This document shows, piece after piece, positions 1 to 8,405 of a stretch of 64,000 nucleotides of DNA. The notes beneath the pieces were generated by a model. The model was given only the letters and a program-made list of their open reading frames with translations, was not told where the DNA came from and did not search any database. A program made the position numbers and the translations under genes. Position 1 is the first letter of the stretch, and each line of letters starts with the position of its first letter. This DNA comes from Clostridiales bacterium (GTDB taxonomy: Bacteria; Bacillota; Clostridia; Acetivibrionales; RGIG10202): contig JAGCXC010000046.1 of assembly GCA_017961515.1 (NCBI GenBank), positions 62,001 through 126,000 on the forward strand. Reading direction: 5' to 3'.

Positions 1-794
<794 letters not shown>

Positions 795-1053
795 AACGAG
801 AGGAAAATATAATTTAGATGTTATTTGTTTTGAATAGATAGTGTGCAGTAAGAGCTTTTATATAGTTGTTTAGGGATAGTCTTGCGTTCAGTGATTTCGT
901 TTAAGAGGGGGATGTGAGGCTATCTTGTTTTGTGCCTATAATGAAGTTTATAGAAAAGTATGAAGATGATATAAAAATTAGTACTTCACTTTTTTTATAG
1001 ATGGTGGTACAATTATAGAAAAGGGAGGTTTTGGAGTAAAGAAGGGATAGTAT
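795..1053 (+). other. Non-coding leader before the ECF operon
   Basis: No gene is visible here. The stretch 875-930 contains the segments GCGTTCAGTG and GGGATGT, and a GATAG/CTATC pairing could close a small fold around them. It is followed by a terminator-like hairpin at 957-996. This could be a regulated leader (attenuator or riboswitch) of the vitamin transporter operon, or just the 3' end of the enolase transcript. A tetrahydrofolate riboswitch was considered because the transporter is FolT-like, but only fragments of that motif are present. Confidence 0.3.
957..996 (+). terminator. Terminator-like hairpin between eno and ECF operon
   Basis: The arm AAAAGTATGAAG pairs with CTTCACTTTT, leaving a two-base bulge, and is followed by a run of seven T. 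The loop is about 18 bases. It may end eno transcription or act as the expression platform of the leader. Confidence 0.5.
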
Positions 1054-1638
1054 ATGGGGAAGATAAAGAAAGTATTAATAAGTTCATTTTTGTTGGTTAG
1101 TTGCATAGTAGTAGAGAGGTTGATGTCTATTAGGTTACCATTCATATCGATTGGGTTCAAATTTATACCTTTCATGTTTTCAGCCATGTTGTTAGGCACA
1201 AAGTATGCAACGGTTATAGGAGTGACAAGTGATATAATAGGTAGACTTATGTTTCCTATGTCGTATTTTTTCCCGGGTTTTACATTAAGTGCGGGTATTA
1301 CTGGGTATTTGTATGGCAAATTTTTGTACACGGATGGTAAGATAGAAGCAAATAAAAAGTTTCTGACAAGACTTATATTATGTGTTATAATAGTAACGCT
1401 TGTGGTTAATGTTGGATTGAATACGTTGTGGATAACGTATATTACTGACAAAGCGTCAAGAGTAATTTTACCTATTAGATTTTTAAAGCAAATAATTATG
1501 GTGCCAGTAGAAATTATGGTTATGTATATATTAACTGATAGGATGCAGTCTAGCATAAATATGTATACTAATAAAGTGCATTCTAGTATAAATGGATATA
1601 AGGGGATTATGAACAATGATTTGTTTGAAAAATGTTAG
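1054..1638 (+). CDS. folT: ECF transporter S component, FolT-like
   Basis: Membrane substrate-binding (S) subunit of an energy-coupling-factor importer, 194 residues with about six hydrophobic segments. The N-terminal pattern RLPFISIGFKFIPFMFSAMLLG and the following GxxSDIIGRLMFP stretch are those of the FolT group, which binds folate. The substrate is inferred from family resemblance only. A weak RBS (GGGATAGT) precedes the ATG. It overlaps the ATPase gene by 23 bases, and a paralogue lies at the other end of the operon. Confidence 0.8.
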   Translation: MGKIKKVLISSFLLVSCIVVERLMSIRLPFISIGFKFIPFMFSAMLLGTKYATVIGVTSDIIGRLMFPMSYFFPGFTLSAGITGYLYGKFLYTDGKIEANKKFLTRLILCVIIVTLVVNVGLNTLWITYITDKASRVILPIRFLKQIIMVPVEIMVMYILTDRMQSSINMYTNKVHSSINGYKGIMNNDLFEKC

Positions 1639-2431
1639 TTTTGAGTATAAAAATGGGAATAAAGCATTAAAAGGTATAAACTTAGATGTCAATCAAGGAG
1701 AGATAGTTGTCGTTATAGGAAAAAACGGATCAGGTAAGAGTACATTGGGGAATGTTATATCAGGGATTTATAATTATAATGAAGGGGAAGTTAAGTTAGA
1801 TGATGAAGTTATAAAAAACAAGAAGTCTAAGAATCAGTTGCGTAGGAAAATAGGTATAGTATTTCAAAACCCAGATAATCAAATTATATTTAATAGAGTG
1901 TATGATGATATGTTTTTTATGTTAGATAATCTAGGACAAAACAAAGAAGAGATACCGAGTATAATAGAAGAAAGTTTGGACAGAGTTGGAATGAGGGATT
2001 ATATTAATAGAAATCCGCATGAAATGTCATTAGGACAAAAACAGCGAATAGCAATAGCAGAAGCATTATCTATAAATCCATCATATATGGTATTTGATGA
2101 GGCGACATCTATGCTTGATGCTAAAGGGAAAAAGGATATACATGCTATAATAAAAGATTTATCTAGTAGGGGTATAGGAGTTATTTTTATAACAAACATA
2201 ATGGAAGAAATTTTATTAGCAGATAGGCTTGTTGTTATAGATGAGGGCAAAATAGTGAAAATTATAAAAAAAAGTGATATAATTGATAATATAGAGTTTT
2301 TGAGAGAAAAAGGGTTCTATATACCTTTTATCATAAATGTTATATCTATGTTAGAGAAAAAGCATATTACAGTGGATAGCTTTGATGAACAAAGTATATT
2401 GTCAATCATAGAAAGGAATGTTGCTATATGA
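1616..2431 (+). CDS. ecfA: ECF transporter ATPase (EcfA)
   Basis: Cytoplasmic ABC ATPase that powers the ECF importer. Walker A is GKNGSGKST near residue 36, the Q-loop is FQNPDNQ, the signature is MSLGQKQR (LSGGQ variant) and Walker B is YMVFDEATSMLD. The length of 271 residues is normal. Most ECF modules carry two ATPase genes (A1 and A2). Only one is present here, so it either forms a homodimer or pairs with a product encoded elsewhere. It overlaps the S gene at its start and ecfT at its end (ATGA overlap). Confidence 0.93.
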   Translation: MICLKNVSFEYKNGNKALKGINLDVNQGEIVVVIGKNGSGKSTLGNVISGIYNYNEGEVKLDDEVIKNKKSKNQLRRKIGIVFQNPDNQIIFNRVYDDMFFMLDNLGQNKEEIPSIIEESLDRVGMRDYINRNPHEMSLGQKQRIAIAEALSINPSYMVFDEATSMLDAKGKKDIHAIIKDLSSRGIGVIFITNIMEEILLADRLVVIDEGKIVKIIKKSDIIDNIEFLREKGFYIPFIINVISMLEKKHITVDSFDEQSILSIIERNVAI

Positions 2432-3006
2432 TTACATATACACTAGGTTTAATAGCATTTATATTATATACACTAGCTATATTTCAGATAAGAAATACAG
2501 GTATTATATTGGTTTGCCTTGTTGTACAGATTGCTATGTTATTTGTAGTGAAAATAAATATGAAGAAGTTTTTTGCTAATTTGTATTCGATATTGCCGTT
2601 ATTGTTTTTTACAGTAATATTTAATGTGATATTCAATGGAGATATTTTTGAACCATTGATTATGGGAGTAAAGATATTGACAGCATGGGGAGCTACCAAT
2701 ATATTATCACAAAAAATGCCAACAGTTGTTTTGGCTGGGGCTGTAGCAAATTTATTGTATCCGTTTAGAGTAGTAGGGATTGATATAGAAGAGATAACAT
2801 TGATAATAACTATAGCTATTTCATTTTTGCCTATTTTGGCGAAAGAGCTAAGTTCAATAAAGAACTCACTTGCGGCTAAGAATTTTGATTTTAGTTTGAA
2901 AAATCTTATGACTAGGCCACAAATTTTTATAGTAACGTATTTGAATGCTGTTTTTAATAGAATAGATGAAATAGAAAAAAGTTTAATAGCCAAAGCGTTT
3001 GAATAG
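2428..3006 (+). CDS. ecfT: ECF transporter transmembrane coupling subunit (EcfT)
   Basis: Scaffold membrane protein joining the S component to the ATPase. It has 192 residues, with four to five hydrophobic helices followed by a C-terminal coupling region containing FLPILAKELSSIKNSLAAKNFD. That region resembles the first arginine-motif helix of EcfT. It is shorter than many EcfT proteins (about 260 residues). Translation is probably coupled to ecfA because the start ATG overlaps its stop. The position between two S genes supports the call. Confidence 0.8.
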   Translation: MITYTLGLIAFILYTLAIFQIRNTGIILVCLVVQIAMLFVVKINMKKFFANLYSILPLLFFTVIFNVIFNGDIFEPLIMGVKILTAWGATNILSQKMPTVVLAGAVANLLYPFRVVGIDIEEITLIITIAISFLPILAKELSSIKNSLAAKNFDFSLKNLMTRPQIFIVTYLNAVFNRIDEIEKSLIAKAFE

Positions 3007-3027
3007 AGAAGTTAGGACGGGATTGAT

Positions 3028-3558
3028 ATTAGTAAAGCAAAAAAAATATTGCTAGTAGCTTTTTTCCTGGCAATAAATTTGGTTTTGAAGAGATTTTTAT
3101 ATATAAGGTTGCCGTTACTTATGGCAAAGTTTAGTTTTAGCTTTGTGCCAGTTATTTTGTGCGCAATAATTTTGGGGACTAAATATACTATATTATTGGA
3201 AGTGTTAAGTGATATTTTAGGCTGGTTGCTTTTCCCTAGAGGAGTATTTTTTGTAGGTTTTACAATAAGTGCTATGCTTATAGGGTTTATATACGGAGAA
3301 ATGCTTTATTCTTGCGACAATATAATTTCAGCAAAACGTTTACTGCCGAGATTTATAATAAGTATATCATTAGTGGCAATTTTTATTAGTTTAGGATTGA
3401 ATACATTTTGGTTATTTTGTATCGCTAAAAATGTAGTTAGACTTGAGTTTCCACTAAAAATAATAAGACAGATTTTATTGATACCATTTAAAGTTATTAC
3501 TATGTATTATACCGTGAAGTTTTTGGAAAATAAATTAAACAATATTATAAACGAATAG
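3028..3558 (+). CDS. Second FolT-like ECF S component
   Basis: Paralogue of the S component at 1054, sharing the RLPLLMAKFSFSFVPVILCAIILG pattern and the SDILGWLLFPRG stretch, so probably another vitamin-binding S subunit using the same ATPase and T subunit. No ATG or GTG fits the N terminus. Alignment with the paralogue (KIKKVLISSF against KAKKILLVAF) puts the start at ATT 3028, seven bases after an AGGACGG RBS. The alternatives are ATT 3022 or TTG 3049, the latter losing seven conserved residues. Substrate unknown. Confidence 0.75.
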   Translation: MSKAKKILLVAFFLAINLVLKRFLYIRLPLLMAKFSFSFVPVILCAIILGTKYTILLEVLSDILGWLLFPRGVFFVGFTISAMLIGFIYGEMLYSCDNIISAKRLLPRFIISISLVAIFISLGLNTFWLFCIAKNVVRLEFPLKIIRQILLIPFKVITMYYTVKFLENKLNNIINE

Positions 3559-3592
3559 AGGGCGCTTTTTAAAATTTTCACGCCCCAAAGTT

Positions 3593-5041
3593 TCATTCAA
3601 GAGTTCCTTCTAGTGACCAAGTGAGAGCTTTAGTTATTCTAACAGGGACAATAGTTCCAATTAAAGACTCATCACCTTCAAAGTTTACAACTTTATTTCC
3701 AGAAGTTCGACCAGTTAATTTTTTATCAGATGTTTTACTAAAGCCTTCAACTAAAACATCCAAAACCAAATCCAATAGATTTTTATTATTATCCAGGCTT
3801 ACATCATTTTGTACCTTAAGTAATCGATCAAATCTATCTTTAGTTATTTCAGGAGGTATTTGGTTTGGTGAGGTGCTAGCCCGAGTACCAGTTCGTTTAG
3901 AATAAATAAAAGTGTATGCCATATCAAAATGAGCTTTTTTTACGACATCTATTGTGTCTAAGAAGTCTTCTTCTGTTTCTCCAGGGAAACCAACAATTAT
4001 ATCTGTCGTAATTGTAATATCAGGGATAGTTTTTCTTATGTTGTAAACAAGATCTAAATATTGCTCTTTTGTATAGTGCCTATTCATGTCAGCCAAAACT
4101 TTACTGTTGCCGGATTGTAGTGGCAAATGTATGTGATGACATACTTTGTCCAAGTCATGTATAGCACGAAGCAGATCTGGCGAGAAATCCTTAGGATGGG
4201 GTGTCATAAATCTAATTCGTTTAATGCCGTCAATTTTGTTTAATTCACGTAATAGATTAGGGAATGTAGCATTATTGTCCGATAAATCGTTTCCATAGGA
4301 GTTTACATTCTGACCTAAAAGAGTTACTTCTAAATATCCAAGTTTTGCAAGTTCTTTTACTTCGTATATAATATCAGATAATTTTCGACTTCGTTCACGT
4401 CCTCTTACAAAAGGAACAATGCAGTACGAACAGAAATTATTACAGCCATATATTATATTAACGTAAGCTCTTTTTTCATCAGTTCTGTCTATTGCAATTT
4501 CCTCTACAACATCAGAAGTAGCATTAAATATCTCTGTTACACAACAGTTATGGTCCAATACATCTAGCATAAGTTCTGGTAATTTGAATAAATTATGTGT
4601 CCCGAATATTATGTCAACATGAGGATATGTTTTTTTTATGTGATAGACAACTTCCTTTTGTTGCATCATACAACCACAAATAGCAATTATCAAATTTTTG
4701 TTTTTAGCTTTAAGATTTTTTAATGCTCCCAAATGTCCATATACTTTAAGCTCAGCATTTTCGCGTATTGCACATGTATTAAATATAATAAAGTCTGCAG
4801 CATCTTTAGATGAAGTTTTCTCGTATCCTATATTAAGTAACATGCCGGATAACTTTTCTGAATCATGTTCATTCATCTGACATCCAAAAGTTTGTACATA
4901 CATTTTAAGTGGCCTACCAAGTTGAATCTTTTTTTGGTCTAATATTTTCTTGCAACAAGCCATAAAATAAAGTTGACGATTGGGTTCAGTTTCTGGTACG
5001 TTACAAGATGTGTTGATATTTTTTAAATCAATTTCAGTCAT
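3593..5041 (-). CDS. miaB: tRNA-2-methylthio-N6-dimethylallyladenosine synthase MiaB
   Basis: Radical-SAM methylthiotransferase that thiomethylates i6A37 of tRNAs reading UNN codons. It has 482 residues. The N-terminal UPF0004 cluster cysteines are C54 (TFGCQMNEHDSE), C90 (NTCAIRENAE) and C124 (CGCMMQQ). The radical SAM cluster is CNNFCSYC at C200, C204 and C207, followed by the C-terminal TRAM domain. The start ATG has the RBS AAGGAGATCGTTGT. It runs convergent to the ECF operon and is preceded on its strand by the zinc-ribbon gene. All cluster cysteines are intact. Confidence 0.96.
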   Translation of the reverse strand: MTEIDLKNINTSCNVPETEPNRQLYFMACCKKILDQKKIQLGRPLKMYVQTFGCQMNEHDSEKLSGMLLNIGYEKTSSKDAADFIIFNTCAIRENAELKVYGHLGALKNLKAKNKNLIIAICGCMMQQKEVVYHIKKTYPHVDIIFGTHNLFKLPELMLDVLDHNCCVTEIFNATSDVVEEIAIDRTDEKRAYVNIIYGCNNFCSYCIVPFVRGRERSRKLSDIIYEVKELAKLGYLEVTLLGQNVNSYGNDLSDNNATFPNLLRELNKIDGIKRIRFMTPHPKDFSPDLLRAIHDLDKVCHHIHLPLQSGNSKVLADMNRHYTKEQYLDLVYNIRKTIPDITITTDIIVGFPGETEEDFLDTIDVVKKAHFDMAYTFIYSKRTGTRASTSPNQIPPEITKDRFDRLLKVQNDVSLDNNKNLLDLVLDVLVEGFSKTSDKKLTGRTSGNKVVNFEGDESLIGTIVPVRITKALTWSLEGTLE

Positions 5042-5109
5042 ACAACGATCTCCTTTATTTTAATTTCACAAAAGATATTTTAACATCATTTGAAGCTTTT
5101 GTGAAGCTA

Positions 5110-5784
5110 TTATTTTCTCCATATACTAGAGACAGATGCTAGGAAAGAGTTAAAATCGCTAAACTGTTTTTTAGGAAGACAAATCGTAGTAATTAATACT
5201 TTTTTATCTGATGGTAAAGTTAAGTTAAGCTTCATTCCATGTTCGTCTACGTTGCAATAGTTGGGATTTGTACACATAGCAAAGAAATAATCTTTATTTT
5301 CGCTCGAACAAATAAGTATGTTGTTTTTGATTTCATACTGAAATCTAGGAAGGGGAAAAGAACAGCGTATAATGTCATTATTTTTAAATTTTGATAGATT
5401 AAGTTCAATTTTATGTAAAACGAAAGATTTTTTGTGTACCAAGTCATTGTGAATACTGACTAAATATCTAAAGCGTGTAGGAGAATCATTAACAGTAACG
5501 ATTATATTGCCTAATGGAGTTTCCAATTTTTTTAATTCCCAGCATTGATTATTAAAAAAGAGTTCTGCTTTTAATTTACTTATATCAAATTTTTCACCAC
5601 AAGAATCACAATAGTGCAAAAATTTAGCTTGTGAATGTTGAACACTGTGATGAGTAACGACAGTTCCTTTCTTACAACATGGACAAGTGGTAACATGAAT
5701 TTTTTCTCCCGCCTTAAGTGATTGGCTGCTTTTACTAAGAGTAACGAGAAACTCCATTTCATTTTCTGGTGAATTTGTATACAT
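5110..5784 (-). CDS. Zinc-ribbon protein of unknown function
   Basis: A 224-residue protein with an N-terminal zinc ribbon (C34-x2-C37 and C59-x2-C62) followed by a beta-rich region with no motif I recognise. No signal peptide or membrane segment is seen, so it is probably cytoplasmic. The start ATG is preceded by AGGAGGCAACTA. It lies 68 bases upstream of miaB on the same strand and may share its transcript. Function not assigned. Confidence 0.7.
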   Translation of the reverse strand: MYTNSPENEMEFLVTLSKSSQSLKAGEKIHVTTCPCCKKGTVVTHHSVQHSQAKFLHYCDSCGEKFDISKLKAELFFNNQCWELKKLETPLGNIIVTVNDSPTRFRYLVSIHNDLVHKKSFVLHKIELNLSKFKNNDIIRCSFPLPRFQYEIKNNILICSSENKDYFFAMCTNPNYCNVDEHGMKLNLTLPSDKKVLITTICLPKKQFSDFNSFLASVSSIWRK

Positions 5785-5983
5785 TAGTTGCCTCCTAAAA
5801 AATTATTATGATAGTATTATAACACAAAAAAAGGTGTCAATAAAATAGAAACTTTAATTAGAGTATGGCCCTATTTTTGTTATGTAAATTGTTTTTTAAA
5901 TTTATACAAAAATGGGGTTGTTTTTTTGCAAATTTTATGAGAGAATAAGTTGGGAAAAAAATCAGGAAAGAGAGGTATGGTAA

Positions 5984-6685
5984 ATGTCTATACATATAGG
6001 AGCCCCAAAAGGAGACATAGCAGAAACAGTATTATTGCCAGGAGATCCATTAAGGGCTAAGTTTATAGCAGAGAATATGTTAGAAGGTGCAGTGTGTTAT
6101 AATAATGTGAGAGGAATGTTAGGATTTACAGGAACCTATAAAGGGAAAAAGATTTCAGTTCAGGGTACAGGAATGGGAGTACCGTCCATTTTAATATATG
6201 CAACTGAGCTAATAGAGTTTTATGGAGCAAAGAATCTTATTAGAATAGGAACATGTGGCTCGATAAAAGAAGATATAAAAATAAGAGATATAATATTAGC
6301 TACGACTGCGTCTACAAGGAGTGCAATAAGTAGTACAGTATTTGGAAGTGCAACTTATGCGCCAAGTACAAGTTTTGATTTGTTAAGAAAAGCATATGAC
6401 AATGCAGCTAAGAAGGGTATACATGTGCATGTAGGGAGTGTATTTACAGAGGATCAGTTTTATAATGAAATTGATGATTCGAAATTGTGGGCTAGTTATG
6501 GTATGCTAGCAAAGGAAATGGAGACTTATGGTTTGTATACAGTTGCATCAAGAAATAATGTGAATGCGTTGTCTATATTGACGGTTAGTGATAGTTTGGT
6601 GACAGGTGAGCTTACTTCATCAGAGGAAAGAGAAAAAACGTTTACTAATATGGTTGAAATAGCGTTAGATACAGCTATAGATTGA
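5984..6685 (+). CDS. deoD: Purine nucleoside phosphorylase, DeoD type
   Basis: Cleaves purine (deoxy)ribonucleosides with phosphate to the base and (deoxy)ribose-1-phosphate in purine salvage, and acts as a hexamer in the cytoplasm. Its 233 residues match the family. It opens with [23 protein letters not shown], typical of DeoD, and contains [16 protein letters not shown] and the catalytic-Asp segment LTVSDSL near the C terminus. The RBS is AGAGAGG. It is followed 17 bases later by the SEC-C gene, probably co-transcribed and ending at the terminator at 7201. Confidence 0.96.
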   Translation: MSIHIGAPKGDIAETVLLPGDPLRAKFIAENMLEGAVCYNNVRGMLGFTGTYKGKKISVQGTGMGVPSILIYATELIEFYGAKNLIRIGTCGSIKEDIKIRDIILATTASTRSAISSTVFGSATYAPSTSFDLLRKAYDNAAKKGIHVHVGSVFTEDQFYNEIDDSKLWASYGMLAKEMETYGLYTVASRNNVNALSILTVSDSLVTGELTSSEEREKTFTNMVEIALDTAID

Positions 6686-6702
6686 AAAGGTAGGGATTTA
6701 AG

Positions 6703-7188
6703 ATGTCTTTATATGAAAAATGGAATAAGCTTTTAGAGGATCAAGAAGGAGAGCAAGAATTTTGGAAAGAATTTTTACTTAAAGAGAAAAAAACTTATGA
6801 AGTGTTATTAGGAGATATAAAGGAAGAAGAAAAGGGTACGGTTAGTGAACTTGGCCAAAGATATAACCTAACTCCTGTTGAGGTAATTGGTTTTATAGAT
6901 GGGATAAATACAAGTCTTAAGAAAGAAGTAGAACTTAGTACTCTTGATGAGGCATCTAATGTTGAACTAAAAATAGATTTTGAAAAGCTTTATTACAATA
7001 TGTTGGATGCAAGAGCAGAATGGTTATACAAGCTAAAAGAGTGGGATAAGATATTGACTGTTGAAAAAAGAAAAGAAATAAAAAAAGAATTTGATAAAAC
7101 AAGAATTGCTGTTAGTAATAAAGTTGGAAGGAATAAACTTTGCCCTTGTGGTAGTGGAAAAAAGTACAAGAAGTGCTGTGGTAGATAG
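6703..7188 (+). CDS. SEC-C motif protein
   Basis: A 161-residue protein. Its last 20 residues form a SEC-C zinc-binding motif ([18 protein letters not shown]), the module found at the end of SecA and in many stand-alone proteins. The rest is helical and acidic with no catalytic motif visible. No signal or membrane segment. It is second in a deoD transcript. The domain supports metal binding and possibly ribosome or SecB interaction. Its specific role is unknown. Confidence 0.85.
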   Translation: MSLYEKWNKLLEDQEGEQEFWKEFLLKEKKTYEVLLGDIKEEEKGTVSELGQRYNLTPVEVIGFIDGINTSLKKEVELSTLDEASNVELKIDFEKLYYNMLDARAEWLYKLKEWDKILTVEKRKEIKKEFDKTRIAVSNKVGRNKLCPCGSGKKYKKCCGR

Positions 7189-7200
7189 TTTAAAAAAGAT

Positions 7201-7240
7201 TTCCCACAAGATGATTTTTTTGCCTTGTGGGAACTTTTAA
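7201..7240 (+). terminator. Intrinsic terminator of deoD-SEC-C
   Basis: Perfect 10-bp stem TTCCCACAAG/CTTGTGGGAA with a 13-base loop, followed by CTTTTAATTT. Confidence 0.8.
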
Positions 7241-7379
7241 TTTCTACAACATTTGGCGATGATACACTAACTTCTGTAAATAAGGTGTAAATTGCTAAAA
7301 AAACATAATAAAACAAGGTTATTTAAGGAGTGGATTAAAGTAATGAAAGAATGAGCATTTTTGTTATAGGATCAAATTT

Positions 7380-7560
7380 ACTAGTGTAACATTAAATATA
7401 AGAAATGAGGACATAAAAATAGCGAATGCCTTAACATAAGAAGTAAAAACTACAGGGCTTATAAGGTTAGCTTGTATCGCCTTAGCATATTGGCGCTATC
7501 GAAGAAAACTTAACTGTTTGCACGTTATTGCAAAAGAAAGTTCTTAAACTTTACACTGAG
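7380..7560 (+). ncRNA. Candidate structured RNA (6S-like layout), unproven
   Basis: A 475-base gene-free stretch follows the deoD terminator. Within it, AGTGTAA (about 7384) pairs with TTACACT (about 7549) to close a region of about 170 bases. Inside, TAAGAA pairs with TTCTTA, GGTTAG with CTTAACT, and ATCGCC with GGCGCTAT around the tip. The 3' side holds two extra perfect hairpins, TTTGCA/TGCAAA and AAAGTT/AACTTT. A long rod with a closing stem, an open middle and a terminal loop resembles 6S RNA in size and layout. No sequence match was recognised and the strand is assumed. Confidence 0.3.
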
Positions 7561-7623
7561 AATTTTATGGTAAAAATTTGGTATGTAGGTGGGGTGGGAT
7601 GTTGTGCCTTATAAAAATATTGA

Positions 7624-7652
7624 TTGACAATTAACGGATTTGTTGGTATAAT
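7624..7652 (+). promoter_or_regulatory. Consensus sigma-A promoter for the 7716 gene
   Basis: TTGACA, 17-base spacer, TATAAT: a perfect match to the housekeeping consensus, about 60 bases upstream of the start codon. Confidence 0.85.
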
Positions 7653-7715
7653 CGCATTAAGAGGGATGTGAATTTTGGTTTATAAATCTTCAAAGATAGA
7701 GAGGTTATTTGGAAG

Positions 7716-8261
7716 ATGAAAAAAGGAAAGTTAATATTAATTCTTATCAGTTTAATAGTAGTTTTGTTAGTATTTGTTGGTTTTGCCAAAGATAGGCTTA
7801 TAAAAATACCTACATTTAAGGATTTTAAAATGGAGGAGCTTTGTATTTATGCAGGGGATACAGAGGGAGAGAGTTTAATAGTTGATAAAGTTATCAAAGT
7901 TGAGGGAGGAAAAACTACAGAAGACAAAGTGGAAGTAGTAATTTCAAGTTTACAAGACAAGTTTTCAGATATTGAGTTAGAAGTTGTAAACTATGAAAAT
8001 GTTATGGGAAAGAAAGTATTGGTGTTAGATCTAAAGGATAAAGATAAGCCTGTGAGTTCATATTTGAATGCTGGTTCTACTGGAAGTAGAATTAATTTAG
8101 GTATCATAGTTAATAGCTTATTGCAGAACGAAAAAAACATGTCTAATTGGATAGATGGAGTCAAGATTCTAGTCAATGGGGAAGCTTCGGTAGAAGGGGA
8201 ACATGTTGATTTGAGCGAAATCTTCTATAAATCAAAGAACAAAAATATTGAATTGCAATAG
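7716..8261 (+). CDS. Membrane-anchored protein, possible GerMN-like domain
   Basis: A 181-residue protein with a Lys-flanked hydrophobic N terminus (residues 4-24), which is an anchor or uncleaved signal, and an extracytoplasmic domain of about 150 residues. The order of elements, LCIYAGDTEGESLIVD, then VLVLDLKD, then WIDGVKILVNGE and VDLSE near the end, resembles GerMN domains of spore-germination and lipoprotein-like proteins. No lipobox cysteine is present. It has its own strong promoter and terminator, so it is a single-gene unit. The domain assignment is tentative. Confidence 0.6.
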   Translation: MKKGKLILILISLIVVLLVFVGFAKDRLIKIPTFKDFKMEELCIYAGDTEGESLIVDKVIKVEGGKTTEDKVEVVISSLQDKFSDIELEVVNYENVMGKKVLVLDLKDKDKPVSSYLNAGSTGSRINLGIIVNSLLQNEKNMSNWIDGVKILVNGEASVEGEHVDLSEIFYKSKNKNIELQ

Positions 8262-8309
8262 AAAAATTAACTTGTGTTTGTAGCATAAGCTAATATGGGT
8301 GAGTAAATA

Positions 8310-8356
8310 AAGCTCAACTTATGATGTTTTTTTAAAAGATAAGTTGGCTTTTTGAT
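8310..8356 (+). terminator. Intrinsic terminator
   Basis: AAGCTCAACTTA pairs with TAAGTTGGCTT (one mismatch, one wobble), followed by a T run. It ends the 7716 transcript. Confidence 0.65.
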
Positions 8357-8405
8357 ATAAATAGTAATTAGTACGTTGTACTAGGTTTGAGGAGGAAAAA
8401 AATAG

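Noticed and set aside
875-960. Tetrahydrofolate riboswitch
   Set aside because: Only two short segments resemble it; the conserved 3' half and the pseudoknot partner could not be found. Kept only as a possible leader.
978-1616. Long minus-strand open frame opposite the first S component gene
   Set aside because: Hydrophobic mirror of the real gene; no RBS and no family resemblance. The same applies to many minus-strand frames opposite mre, ankyrin and activase genes.
7321-7715. T-box, RNase P or tmRNA in the gene-free stretch
   Set aside because: None of the diagnostic sequences (AGGGTGG, GAGGAAAGTCC-type core, tag peptide frame) is present.
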